Shown piece after piece: positions 8,567 to 17,370 of a stretch of 64,000 nucleotides of DNA. The notes beneath the pieces are model-generated. The model saw nothing but the letters and a program-made list of their open reading frames with translations, ran no database searches and was not told the DNA's origin. Within the stretch, counting starts at the first letter, position 1. Every line of letters begins with the position of its first letter. Made by a program: the position numbers and the translations under genes. This DNA comes from Oceanobacillus_B kapialis. Lineage in GTDB: Bacteria; Bacillota; Bacilli; Bacillales; Amphibacillaceae. The DNA is taken from NCBI RefSeq assembly GCF_042685265.1, contig NZ_JBHUMX010000006.1, one strand, 5' to 3'.

Positions 8567-9550
8567 GTGGAAGTAATAAAAATTGGTGTCATCAGTTTTG
8601 CCCATATGCATGCTTACAGCTTTTCCCGGGTACTTGAATCCCTGCCTTCTGTAGAGATTACAGGCATTTACGACGACGTTCCTGAAAGGGGAGAGCGTGC
8701 CGCTGGGGAATTTGCGGCAACGTATTATGTAACTGTCGAGGAGTTGCTAGATTCAGAGATTGATGCGGTAGTCATTACCTCCGAAAATGTGTATCACAAA
8801 CGACATGTGCTAGCAGCAGCACGAGCGAAGAAACATATTTTATGTGAGAAGCCTTTGGCCACTAATATAGAGGATGCTGAAGAAATGATTCGACAGGCAG
8901 CACACCATAAGGTAAACCTGCAGACAGCATTTCCCGTCCGTTTTAATAGCACAATTCAAGATGTAAAAGCTTTTCTGGAAGAGGACAAGCTTGGGGAGAT
9001 TCTCGGCATAAAGGCATCTAACCGTGGCAGTCATCCTGGTGGCTGGTTTGCTGACCGGACATTAGCTGGCGGGGGTGCAGTGCTTGACCATACCGTTCAT
9101 CTTATTGATGTAATGAGATGGTTTATGAACACAGAAGTAGCGGAAGTGTACGCAGAAATTGGTCAGCTATTTTCGATAGAGCCAATTGATGATGCGGGGA
9201 TCATTACGGTTGAATTTGCTAATGGAGCATTCGCGACCATCGACTGTAGTTGGTCTAGAACGACATCTTATCCGAAAGGTGGTGATATAAAACTCGAAAT
9301 CGTTGGCACGAAAGGTACCTTGCAGGTCGATGCCTTTGGACAGAACATCCATCTGTACGCAGATGAAAAGGGTAGTGTACGGAGGTTTTGGGGAGATAAC
9401 ATGAACCTGGAAATGGCTAAGGAATTCATTGCTTCGATTCGAGAGAAAAGGTCTCCGAGTGTAACTGGGTATGACGGGTTAAAGGCGGTAGAGGCTGCAC
9501 TAGCTGCATATCAATCTGCAGAGAAAGTCGCACCTGTAAAATTAGGATAA
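8567..9550 (+). CDS. Gfo/Idh/MocA family oxidoreductase 2
   Basis: A 327-residue family member with the start GTG at 8567, eight bases after aggagg, which itself overlaps the end of the previous gene. The N-terminus (IKIGVISFAHMHAYSF) has the 'AHMHA' form of the nucleotide loop instead of a plain GxGxxG. LCEKPLATNIEDAEEM and GGGAVLDHTVHLIDVMRW mark the two domains. It is strikingly similar in order and motifs to the gene at 15597 (MSVAHMHAHS, GGGAVLDHTVHMVDIMRW), so the two are probably paralogues within one operon. The substrate is unknown. Confidence 0.9.
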   Translation: MEVIKIGVISFAHMHAYSFSRVLESLPSVEITGIYDDVPERGERAAGEFAATYYVTVEELLDSEIDAVVITSENVYHKRHVLAAARAKKHILCEKPLATNIEDAEEMIRQAAHHKVNLQTAFPVRFNSTIQDVKAFLEEDKLGEILGIKASNRGSHPGGWFADRTLAGGGAVLDHTVHLIDVMRWFMNTEVAEVYAEIGQLFSIEPIDDAGIITVEFANGAFATIDCSWSRTTSYPKGGDIKLEIVGTKGTLQVDAFGQNIHLYADEKGSVRRFWGDNMNLEMAKEFIASIREKRSPSVTGYDGLKAVEAALAAYQSAEKVAPVKLG

Positions 9551-9580
9551 AAGCGGAAGGTAAATGAGGAGGGTTTTACG

Positions 9581-11194
9581 GTGAAAATGAAAAAGATGGT
9601 TGGGTTAGCTGCCATGTCAGGACTTATCGTATTAGGAGCATGCAGCAATGATGATAGTGAGGCTAATTCAGAAGAAAACGCAGAAGCGGCAAAAGAGAAT
9701 GTGAATGAAACAGGATTTCCGATTGTTGACGAGCCAATTGAAATAAGCTTTATGACAGGGAAGGCAGCAACGAACGCTGATGACTACAACGAGGTTGCTT
9801 CCTGGAAGAAATACGAAGAAATGACAAACGTAAAAATTGATTGGGGTCTTGTTCAACGTGATGGCCTTGATGAAAAAAGAAACCTTGCATTAGCTGGTGG
9901 AGACTACCCGGAAGTATTTTATACATCTTATTTTTCTGATCAAGACTTACTGAAATATGGACAGCAAGGAGTCTTCCTTCCTTTAAATGACCTAATAGAA
10001 GATTATATGCCTAACGTGAAGAAACTTTTAGAAGAAAATCCTGATATCGAAAAAGGCTTAACGTTTGCGGATGGAAATATTTATTCGTTACCAACTGCAT
10101 ACTCTCCAGAATTTACATCATTAACTAGTAACATCAAGCCATGGGTAAAACAAGAGTGGCTAGATACATTAGGGATGGAAGAGCCCGAAACAACTGAGGA
10201 ATTTTACCAATACTTAAAAGCAGTAAAAGAAGAAGATCCAAATGGCAATGGACAAGCAGATGAAATCCCGTTTGGTGGCGATTCCATTAACGGATTGATT
10301 GGTTGGTTAAAGGGTGCCTATGGTGTTGGAAATAAAGGTAGAAAACATGGCTATATGGACCTTGACCCTGAAACCGAAGAACTGCGCTTTTATCGCACAG
10401 CAGATGAATACAAAGAAATGCTTCAATATATTAACAAATTATACTCAGAAGGCTTAATCCAGGAAAACATCTTTACCATTGAATCAAATCTTTTCCACGA
10501 GCAAGGAGCAGAAGGCTTGTATGGAAGTACGGTTACAACAAGTCCGAAGACACGGTTTGGGAATGACGATTATGCCGGACTTCCACAGCTTGAAGGCCCT
10601 GAAGGATATAAAGACTGGGTGTATGTAACGTCACCAATTGTGCATAAAGGAAGCTTTGTCATGACAGATAAAAACAAAAATCCTGAAGCAACTGCTAGAT
10701 GGATAGATTACTTCTACGGTGATGAAGGAATTAAGCAATTGTTTATGGGAGTGGAAGGCGAATCCTATGAAGAGACAGAAAATGGTGTAGAGTATGTGGA
10801 TGAAATTATGAATAATCCAGATGGCTTAACAATGGAACAAGCATTGGTACCATATGTAACATGGCTTGGTGGTGGTTACCCATCACTTGTAAAACAAGAA
10901 TTCTTTAAAGGTGCAGAAGGATCTGAGGAAGCACTTGAAGCTACTGCGAAATTTGAAGACGACATTATTGAAGATGTTTGGCCACAATTTTCTTACACGG
11001 CTGAAGAGAATCAAAGACTTACATCATTAAGAGCGGACATTGAAAAATATGCGAATGAAATGCAGGATAAATTCATCGTTGGCGAAGTACCGTTTTCTGA
11101 GTGGGATACATTTGTCGAAACACTTGAGCAAATGGGCCTTGAAGAGTACATGGAACTTAACCAGCAAGCTTACGACCGTTTCTTAGAAAGCTAA
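9581..11194 (+). CDS. Extracellular sugar-binding lipoprotein (LplA/LipO type)
   Basis: A 537-residue family 1 solute-binding protein. A lipoprotein signal peptide ends in the lipobox LGAC with the cysteine at residue 21, so the protein is anchored on the outer face of the membrane. The long form (about 530 residues) and the neighbours of LplB/LplC type are typical of LplA/LipO proteins that capture complex oligosaccharides. The GTG start at 9581 is eight bases after gaggaggg. It is separated from the permease genes by a long hairpin, which usually lets the binding protein be made in excess. The ligand is inferred to be the sulfated oligosaccharide handled by the upstream sulfatase. Confidence 0.9.
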   Translation: MKMKKMVGLAAMSGLIVLGACSNDDSEANSEENAEAAKENVNETGFPIVDEPIEISFMTGKAATNADDYNEVASWKKYEEMTNVKIDWGLVQRDGLDEKRNLALAGGDYPEVFYTSYFSDQDLLKYGQQGVFLPLNDLIEDYMPNVKKLLEENPDIEKGLTFADGNIYSLPTAYSPEFTSLTSNIKPWVKQEWLDTLGMEEPETTEEFYQYLKAVKEEDPNGNGQADEIPFGGDSINGLIGWLKGAYGVGNKGRKHGYMDLDPETEELRFYRTADEYKEMLQYINKLYSEGLIQENIFTIESNLFHEQGAEGLYGSTVTTSPKTRFGNDDYAGLPQLEGPEGYKDWVYVTSPIVHKGSFVMTDKNKNPEATARWIDYFYGDEGIKQLFMGVEGESYEETENGVEYVDEIMNNPDGLTMEQALVPYVTWLGGGYPSLVKQEFFKGAEGSEEALEATAKFEDDIIEDVWPQFSYTAEENQRLTSLRADIEKYANEMQDKFIVGEVPFSEWDTFVETLEQMGLEEYMELNQQAYDRFLES

Positions 11195-11229
11195 GATTAA
11201 TAGCACAATTTCCCATTTAAAAGGGCTTT

Positions 11230-11283
11230 ATGAATCAGGACATCTATTAGGACATCTTTCTAATAGATGTCTCCTGTATTCAT
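11230..11283 (+). other. Long stem-loop between binding-protein and permease genes
   Basis: An imperfect inverted repeat: atgaat with attcat at its ends, and aggacatctattag with ctaatagatgtctcct inside. No T run follows. It resembles the mRNA-stabilising or processing hairpins found between solute-binding-protein and permease genes. Confidence 0.65.
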
Positions 11284-11306
11284 TTGAAAAAAGAGGAGGG
11301 AATTCC

Positions 11307-12242
11307 TTGCGGGACAAAAAGTTAAATCATCCGAACAGCTTTTTACGCCTTAAGAAAAACATATGGGTAAACTGGCAATTATATTTGTTCCTTTTACCTG
11401 CTCTTACATATTTTTTAATCTTTCATTATTTGCCAATGTACGGGGTGCAAATTGCCTTTAAGAATTTTTTTGCGACAGAGGGCATTACAGGGAGCCCGTG
11501 GGCAGGCTTTGTCCATTTCGAACGGTTCTTTAATTCCTATTACTTTTGGAGACTCTTAAAAAACACGGTTCTTATAAGTTTGTATCAGCTCGTATTGTTC
11601 CCACTACCTATCATCTTTGCGCTTATGTTAAACGAGGTTCGCAATGGACTTTTCAAGAAATGGTCGCAAACGTTGTCCTATGCGCCACATTTTATATCTG
11701 TAGTAGTTGTTGTCGGAATGATCGTGGCATTTCTTGATCCTCTTACTGGGTTGATTAACCACGCCATTGTCGCCTTAGGGGGAGAGTCTATCCCATTTTT
11801 GACGAGTCCAGACTGGTTCAGACATATTTATGTGTGGTCAGGTGAATGGCAATCTTTAGGCTGGGGGACGATTATCTATCTTGCTGCATTAGCAGGGGTT
11901 AACCCCGAGCTGCATGAAGCTGCTAAAGTCGATGGGGCAACAAGAATGCAGCGGATTATGCGGATTAATATTCCAGCTATTATGCCGACTATTGTCATTC
12001 TATTTATCTTAAACATTGGAAAGTTTATGTCAACAGGGTTTGAGAAAGTATTACTCATGCAAAATAGCCTAAACTCTGAAACATCCGATATTATCCAGAC
12101 ATTTGTTTACGAAGTCGGACTTTTAGAAGGGCAATACAGCTTCTCGGCAGCGGTTGGCCTGTTTGATTCTGTTATCAACATTATCTTGCTTATTTTCGTC
12201 AATTATCTTGCCAGAAAAACTAGCGAAAATAGCTTATGGTAG
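11307..12242 (+). CDS. ABC sugar importer permease (LplB type)
   Basis: A 311-residue inner-membrane permease with about six membrane segments; the first is WQLYLFLLPALTYFLIFHYLPMYG. The start is TTG 11307, preceded by gaggaggg. The cytoplasmic EAA loop, ELHEAAKVDGATRMQRIMRINIP, which docks the ATPase, is near residue 200. LplB-type features include the 'LPMYGVQIAFKNF' stretch after TM1. It partners with the next gene. No ATPase gene is present in the operon. Confidence 0.92.
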   Translation: MRDKKLNHPNSFLRLKKNIWVNWQLYLFLLPALTYFLIFHYLPMYGVQIAFKNFFATEGITGSPWAGFVHFERFFNSYYFWRLLKNTVLISLYQLVLFPLPIIFALMLNEVRNGLFKKWSQTLSYAPHFISVVVVVGMIVAFLDPLTGLINHAIVALGGESIPFLTSPDWFRHIYVWSGEWQSLGWGTIIYLAALAGVNPELHEAAKVDGATRMQRIMRINIPAIMPTIVILFILNIGKFMSTGFEKVLLMQNSLNSETSDIIQTFVYEVGLLEGQYSFSAAVGLFDSVINIILLIFVNYLARKTSENSLW

Positions 12243-12252
12243 GAGGGTTTTT

Positions 12253-13143
12253 ATGCGAACTCGTGGTTTATCCGATAAAGCGTTTGATCGTATTAATAAA
12301 CTATTAGTTGGTTTTATCGTGCTGATTATTACATACCCACTCATCTTTGTCATAAGTGCATCGATCAGTGACCCTGGCGCCGTTAATTCAGGGAAGGTAT
12401 GGCTATGGCCGGTAGATATTACATTTGAAGGATTTAAAAGAGTATTTGCGAACGAGGATATTTGGATTGGGTATCGAAATACCATCATGTATACCGTAGT
12501 CGGTACCGTTATCCATCTCATTGTGCTGCTTCCATGCGGCTATGCGTTATCACGAAAAGAAGTCGCTGGTAAAAAGCTGATTCTCTGGTTCGTCCTGTTT
12601 ACGATGCTATTTAATGGTGGGATGATCCCTACCTATCTCGTAGTGAAGTCATTAGGGATGATCGATACAATTTGGGCAGTGGTTATTCCAGGTGTCGTAG
12701 GGGCATGGTCGATTTTAGTAGCCAAGACATTTTTCCAGCAAAGTATTCCAGACCAGTTAGTCGAAGCCTCGAAGATTGATGGGGCGTCTGATTTGAAAAT
12801 CTTTTTCCGAGTTGTGCTGCCATTGTCCTTGCCAATTGTGGCTGTAATGGCATTATTCCATGCGGTAAGTCTATGGAATCAATATTTTAGTGCGTTAATC
12901 TATTTAAATGATAGAGAACTATTTCCGTTGCAACTATTTTTACGCGAGATTCTTATTGTAAATGAAATGTCAGGGGAAGGCGAGATGCTTGGTACGACGG
13001 AATCGCTTGTGGAACAGACGAAAACAGCAGCATTGGTAAAATATGCTGTTATCATTGTTTCTTCCTTGCCGCTTCTACTAGTTTATCCGTTTTTGCAACG
13101 CTATTTTGTAAAAGGCGTGCTGATTGGCTCGGTAAAAGAATAA
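12253..13143 (+). CDS. ABC sugar importer permease (LplC/YtcP type)
   Basis: A 296-residue MalG-superfamily permease with six membrane segments and the EAA motif QLVEASKIDGASDLKIFFRV near residue 175. The ATG at 12253 follows taggaggg, which overlaps the stop of the previous permease gene. SASISDPGAVNSGKVWLWP after TM1 is typical of LplC/YtcP. It forms the membrane channel with the 11307 product and would need an ATPase encoded elsewhere, as in B. subtilis, where MsmX serves several importers. Confidence 0.92.
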   Translation: MRTRGLSDKAFDRINKLLVGFIVLIITYPLIFVISASISDPGAVNSGKVWLWPVDITFEGFKRVFANEDIWIGYRNTIMYTVVGTVIHLIVLLPCGYALSRKEVAGKKLILWFVLFTMLFNGGMIPTYLVVKSLGMIDTIWAVVIPGVVGAWSILVAKTFFQQSIPDQLVEASKIDGASDLKIFFRVVLPLSLPIVAVMALFHAVSLWNQYFSALIYLNDRELFPLQLFLREILIVNEMSGEGEMLGTTESLVEQTKTAALVKYAVIIVSSLPLLLVYPFLQRYFVKGVLIGSVKE

Positions 13144-13166
13144 TCTAAAGAAAGTAGGGATTTGCC

Positions 13167-13796
13167 ATGCAACATAGCGGGTTTATAGGCGGTTATTATC
13201 AGGTGTCATTGTGGATTACAAGGCTTGCTTATCTCAATATACTTTGGATCAGCTTTACCCTTGCTGGCCTTGGTGTATTAGGGATTTTCCCTGCAACGGC
13301 AGCAATGTTTGCCGTGGTGCGCAAATGGACAAGGGATGAAGACGAGATCCCCATCACGGCTACATTCTGGAAGGCGTTTAAAAAAGAATTTCTCCAGGCA
13401 AATAAAATGGGGTATTGTCTGCTTTTGATCGGCTATGCCCTCATTCAGCAGCTGCAAATTTTATGGAGACAAGAGGATATGATGTATGTGCTGGCAGGCT
13501 TTGGGGTGCTTCTACTCGTTTTCTTATATGCCATTGTACTTTTGTATGCTTTTCCAGTGTTTGCCCATTTTCAACTAAGTGTCTTGAATTATATTAAATG
13601 GCCCGTAATCATTGGGATTGTACATCCTCTATTAACGATTGTATTGGCTGTAGCCTTATTTTTCATTTACACCATCGTTTACGCAACAGTGCCTGCGGTG
13701 CTTTTCTTTTTCGGTGGGAGTATCACCGCCTATATTCTGACATGGGGCGCTGGAAAAACGTTCGCAAAGTATGAATCAAAAGTTGCACCTACTTAA
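13167..13796 (+). CDS. DUF624 (YesL-like) membrane protein
   Basis: A 209-residue membrane protein with about five hydrophobic segments. The N-terminal pattern YLNILWISFTLAGLGVLGIFPATAAMF is the DUF624 hallmark. Such genes travel with LplABC-type importers and glycan-degradation genes in Bacillaceae (YesL, YteU). The biochemical function of the family is unknown; it may be an accessory of the transporter. It lies 23 bp after the second permease in the same operon. Confidence 0.85.
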   Translation: MQHSGFIGGYYQVSLWITRLAYLNILWISFTLAGLGVLGIFPATAAMFAVVRKWTRDEDEIPITATFWKAFKKEFLQANKMGYCLLLIGYALIQQLQILWRQEDMMYVLAGFGVLLLVFLYAIVLLYAFPVFAHFQLSVLNYIKWPVIIGIVHPLLTIVLAVALFFIYTIVYATVPAVLFFFGGSITAYILTWGAGKTFAKYESKVAPT

Positions 13797-13819
13797 AACT
13801 ATACAAAGGAGCTGGGAAC

Positions 13820-14887
13820 ATGTTAAAGGTTGGCGTAATTGGAGTTGGCTCCATCTCTGCATCACATATCGAAGCATACCGCAGACATCCAGAGGTTGAG
13901 CTTATCGCATTATGTGACACGAATGAGCAACGCCTTAAGGAAAAAGGGGAAAAATATGACGTTCAAAAGTTGTTTACCCAGTATGAAGAGCTGTTAGCAG
14001 AGGAATCCGTTGATGCGGTAAGCATTTGTACATGGAATAATACCCATGCGGAAATAGCAATTGCTGCACTTCAAGCTAATAAGCATGTGCTTGTGGAAAA
14101 ACCACTTAGCATGACATGGGAAGAAGCGAAGGAAGTGGAAGTAGCTGCAGATCAATCAGGCAAAATCCTTCAGGTGGGCTTTGTACGAAGACATGCTTCC
14201 AATGCCCACGTACTAAACCAATTTATTTCAGAAGGTGAGCTGGGGGAGATCTACTATGCGAAAGCAACCTGTCTAAGAAGGCTTGGCAATCCAGGTGGCT
14301 GGTTTAGTGATAAAAGCCGTTCTGGTGGAGGACCGCTGATCGATCTAGGCGTCCACATGATTGACCTGTGCTGGTATTTAATGGGCAAGCCCAAACCCAT
14401 TTCCGTAACAGGGAATACATACAACAAGCTCGGCAATCGTAGCCATGTGAAACACCTTTCGTTTTATAAAGCAGCAGACTATGATGCAACAAGGAACAGT
14501 GTAGAAGATTTAACAAATGCTTTAATTCGCTTTGAAAATGGTGCTTCACTGTTTGTAGATGTTAGCTTCACCCTTCATGCGAAGGAAAATGAAATCAATG
14601 TAAAGCTATATGGCGATAAAGGCGGGGCGGAAATCGAACCAGCGTTAGTAATTATGGGAGAAAAAAACCAGACCATTTTAAATATGACACCACAAATTGA
14701 CCATCCAAGCTTCCATTTTGGTGAAGCATTTGCGAATGAAATTGCACACTTTGTTGCGTGTTGTCAGACTAACCGTGAATCCATTGCACCTGTTTCAGAC
14801 GGGGTGGAAATCATGCGCATGCTTGAGGCGATCTACCAATCTGCAAGAGAAGGAAAAGAAATTTACCTTGGGGAGGGGTTGAAATAA
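13820..14887 (+). CDS. Gfo/Idh/MocA family oxidoreductase 3
   Basis: A 355-residue oxidoreductase with a classic GVIGVGSISASHIEAY nucleotide loop at residues 4-19, VEKPLSMTWEEAKE near residue 94 and SGGGPLIDLGVHMIDLCWYL in the C-terminal domain. It is preceded by caaaggagc. Its TAA shares its last base with the ATG of the next gene, so translation is probably coupled. It is likely to act on a sugar or keto-sugar intermediate of the imported glycan; the specificity is unknown. Confidence 0.9.
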   Translation: MLKVGVIGVGSISASHIEAYRRHPEVELIALCDTNEQRLKEKGEKYDVQKLFTQYEELLAEESVDAVSICTWNNTHAEIAIAALQANKHVLVEKPLSMTWEEAKEVEVAADQSGKILQVGFVRRHASNAHVLNQFISEGELGEIYYAKATCLRRLGNPGGWFSDKSRSGGGPLIDLGVHMIDLCWYLMGKPKPISVTGNTYNKLGNRSHVKHLSFYKAADYDATRNSVEDLTNALIRFENGASLFVDVSFTLHAKENEINVKLYGDKGGAEIEPALVIMGEKNQTILNMTPQIDHPSFHFGEAFANEIAHFVACCQTNRESIAPVSDGVEIMRMLEAIYQSAREGKEIYLGEGLK

Positions 14888-15600
14888 TGAAAGGAATGAT
14901 CCTTGATAAGCCATCCAGTTTGGATATAGAGGGGAGCCTCGCATCCGTAGAAGTATTACGTGAAAACGAACCAACAAAGGAGGATGCTACTGCAGATTAC
15001 TTATTTATCCCCGACTCGGAAAGCACTCTTCCTATTAATTTAGAAGTTCCTATTTTTATGGAAGCAGGCTATTTCGATCTTTTTCATAACCAGCCACAGG
15101 GCTATGTGTACTGTGAATTAGCAGCTTCCCCAATCGGGCAAAAGTGGCTTGCGATCTTAGAAAAGGATGAGGCGAAAAAAGGTGTGTTACGCATACACAG
15201 GGATATCGATGGGAAGGATGCTTATCCGAGGATTTGCGGAGATCTGTTTGCGCTCGTTGATGTTTTTGGCGATGTTGCAGACCTTCACGTTCGCACATCA
15301 ACAGAGCAGCATCTCCCTACTCATGTTATCGCCTTGGTGAAATTTGTTAACGGCGCAATGGCTCACTTGGAATACACCTCCGCCGATAAGGAAGAACTGT
15401 ATTTTGATTGGAGTGGTTTTAAAACAATCATCGAATTTGATAGCAAGGAGCTCACCTCCCCTCCTGGCACGAACCACTATTTTCCCTTAGCTTATACGGT
15501 CGAACATATTGTAAAGGCCGCTCGCAAGATGAATGAAGAACGCTATGCGAAATGGCAAGAGCTTGGGAGAAGAATGAGGGAAGGGGGGGTTAAGGCATGA
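14887..15600 (+). CDS. Gfo/Idh-like C-terminal-domain protein lacking a Rossmann half
   Basis: A 237-residue protein that I recognise only partly. There is no GxGxxG loop and no EKP motif. The first 130 residues do not match a family I know (PLxFMEAGYFDLF, YCELAASPIGQKWLAILEKDE). Residues about 118-190 (GDLFALVDVFGDVADLHV, IALVKFVNGAMAHLEYTS, GFKTIIEFDSKEL) look like the beta-sheet C-terminal domain of Gfo/Idh enzymes, where a stretch on pathway specificity is followed by 'xxxFxNGAxAxxxxxW' and an 'xxxGxxGxxEyD' turn. It overlaps both neighbours, which are full-length Gfo/Idh genes, by 1 and 4 bases. It may be an accessory or regulatory subunit of those enzymes. Function is inferred only. Confidence 0.6.
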   Translation: MKGMILDKPSSLDIEGSLASVEVLRENEPTKEDATADYLFIPDSESTLPINLEVPIFMEAGYFDLFHNQPQGYVYCELAASPIGQKWLAILEKDEAKKGVLRIHRDIDGKDAYPRICGDLFALVDVFGDVADLHVRTSTEQHLPTHVIALVKFVNGAMAHLEYTSADKEELYFDWSGFKTIIEFDSKELTSPPGTNHYFPLAYTVEHIVKAARKMNEERYAKWQELGRRMREGGVKA

Positions 15601-16577
15601 AAATTGGAATTATGAGCGTCGCCCATATGCATGCACATAGCTATATCCATGCCATCAAACAATTACCCGATTTAGAGGTTGCTGGCATCTATGATGACAA
15701 TACCGAGAGAGGGCAGGAAGCAGCTGCCAAGCACAATGTTGCGTATTTTTCCGAGCCCGAAGTATTTTTAGCTCAGGATATGCAGGCCGTGATTGTGTGT
15801 AGTGAGAATGTGAAACATAAGGAAATGGTACTCCAGGCTGCCAAAGCAAAGAAGCATATTCTATGTGAAAAGCCCATTGCAACAAATTTAGAAGATGCTG
15901 CAGAAATGATTACAAGCTGTAATGAAAATGAAGTCATTCTGCAAATTGCTTTTCCTGTCCGATTCAGCACACCTATTCGTCAGGTGAAGTCTGCGATTGA
16001 GCGCGGGGAAGTCGGCGATATTATCGCATTCCGCACAACCAACCGCGGTCAAAACCCGGGAGGCTGGTTTATTGATAACACATTATCTGGTGGGGGAGCA
16101 GTGCTTGATCACACGGTTCACATGGTCGACATCATGCGCTGGTTTTCCGGGAAGGAAATTACGGCAGTTCATGCCCATGTTGATTCCTTTTTCCATGACA
16201 TCCCAACAGATGATATGGGGCTACTCACACTTGGCTTTGAAGAAGGGATCATCGCTTCCCATGATGCTAGCTGGTCTAAATTCGCGGCATATCCAACTTG
16301 GGGGGATGTGACCATTGAAGTAATTGGAACAAAGAAGACAATCCGTGCAGATGCCCTGCAAACCCATCTTCGCCATTATCAAGAGGGCGAAAAACCTCTC
16401 CGCCATGAGTTTTTCGGCTCTGATATGGATCTGGATCTAATAAAGGATTTTTCGAATACAGTAAAACATGGGGGAGCACCATCCATCACTGGCTATGACG
16501 GTTTAAAAGCATTAGAAGTCTCACTTGCGGCCTATGAATCAAGCAAAAAGAGAAAAACGATACGCCTCGGAGAATAA
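15597..16577 (+). CDS. Gfo/Idh/MocA family oxidoreductase 4
   Basis: A 326-residue oxidoreductase whose ATG overlaps the stop of the previous gene (ATGA). It starts IGIMSVAHMHAHSYIHAI and has LCEKPIATNLEDAAEM and GGGAVLDHTVHMVDIMRW, closely matching the gene at 8567, so a duplication inside the operon is likely. It is the last gene of the locus. The 'AHMHA' loop in place of GxGxxG is shared by this pair only. The substrate is unknown. Confidence 0.9.
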   Translation: MKIGIMSVAHMHAHSYIHAIKQLPDLEVAGIYDDNTERGQEAAAKHNVAYFSEPEVFLAQDMQAVIVCSENVKHKEMVLQAAKAKKHILCEKPIATNLEDAAEMITSCNENEVILQIAFPVRFSTPIRQVKSAIERGEVGDIIAFRTTNRGQNPGGWFIDNTLSGGGAVLDHTVHMVDIMRWFSGKEITAVHAHVDSFFHDIPTDDMGLLTLGFEEGIIASHDASWSKFAAYPTWGDVTIEVIGTKKTIRADALQTHLRHYQEGEKPLRHEFFGSDMDLDLIKDFSNTVKHGGAPSITGYDGLKALEVSLAAYESSKKRKTIRLGE

Positions 16578-16636
16578 GATCGTAAATGTGAAGGAATAAA
16601 ACTATTTTTCAATTTGGGAAACCATGTTACTTTTTG

Positions 16637-16753
16637 ATGAAGGCAGGTGGGTCTCGAGCCAACAGAGCATGGACACACTGGCGTTTGGCGAAGTATGCCG
16701 TGCTGAACCAGTATTTCTTAAACGCTCGTTATGAGTATCCCGGGCCCATCTAA
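16637..16753 (+). pseudogene. Possible remnant of a group II intron reverse transcriptase C-terminus
   Basis: A 38-codon frame ending at TAA 16751 reads GGSRANRAWTHWRLAKYAV followed by LNQYFLNARYEYPGPI. The 'R...W(R)(L)(A/S)K' pattern followed by an aromatic and proline-ending tail resembles the extreme C-terminus of group II intron-encoded proteins. I cannot see domain V or VI of an intron around it. If the reading is right this is only a scar. The alternative is chance coding potential in a spacer. Confidence 0.3.
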
Positions 16754-16871
16754 TTCTTTCGTCCCACAAAATCTGGGTGCCATCACAGATTTCCTGCTAT
16801 TTGATTCTATATACCTACAATTTTCTACTTTTTACTACCAGATAAGAAGGAAAATTCAGTTATATTTACCC

Positions 16872-16900
16872 TTATCAAAATACAACTCAGCCCCTATAAT
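16872..16900 (+). promoter_or_regulatory. Sigma-A-type promoter for the 16943 gene
   Basis: TTATCA (16872-16877) and a perfect TATAAT (16895-16900), 17 bp apart, lie 42 bp upstream of the start codon of the coiled-coil gene. Confidence 0.65.
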
Positions 16901-16942
16901 ATGAGATGGAAGCAGTTTGAATCTTTTTGATGGGGTGTAAAT

Positions 16943-17359
16943 ATGAGTTCTCTTTCCGTAATTAACAGACAAATCTCCAAGACAGAAAAAGCTATCTATA
17001 GCCTGGAGGAAAAGCTACGCGCAAAACGAAATGAATTGGAATTATTAGCTCTTGGTCTCACTCATTTATATGATTATATGGAAGAACATAAGCAAAATGG
17101 CTCCTCCAACCATGCCCCAAAACCACCAAGCTCCATATGTAAGGAACAGCAGGCAGAACTTTTCCACTCCCTACAGCTAGAAGAACTTCCAGACACACAC
17201 TCTCCCATTTATAATGAGCAATTAGTAAAATCTATTCGGGAAGTAAAAGAAAAGATTCGAGAAGAAAAACAAACCTTAGTCACCTTAAAAAGGAACATTA
17301 CCACCTACCAAAATGAATTACACTATTTGCATTTTGAACGAAAAAGAAAACTATCATAA
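16943..17359 (+). CDS. Small coiled-coil protein of unknown function
   Basis: A 138-residue hydrophilic protein with no membrane segment. Two heptad-rich charged stretches, about 5-52 (VINRQISKTEKAIYSLEEKL) and 92-135 (VKSIREVKEKIREEKQTL), suggest two coiled coils joined by a Pro/Ser-rich linker. I do not recognise a family. A good promoter and aggggtg-like site precede ATG 16943. It is followed by a DUF1659/DUF2922/YvrJ group that often sits together in Bacillaceae; whether this gene belongs to that group is unclear. Confidence 0.7.
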   Translation: MSSLSVINRQISKTEKAIYSLEEKLRAKRNELELLALGLTHLYDYMEEHKQNGSSNHAPKPPSSICKEQQAELFHSLQLEELPDTHSPIYNEQLVKSIREVKEKIREEKQTLVTLKRNITTYQNELHYLHFERKRKLS

Positions 17360-17370
17360 CGAATGTGAGC

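Noticed and set aside
14887..15600. Frameshifted or truncated pseudogene of a Gfo/Idh enzyme.
   Set aside because: The frame is intact, starts with coupled translation and has its own 110-residue N-terminal part; no remnant of a Rossmann fold is visible upstream because the preceding frame is a complete gene.
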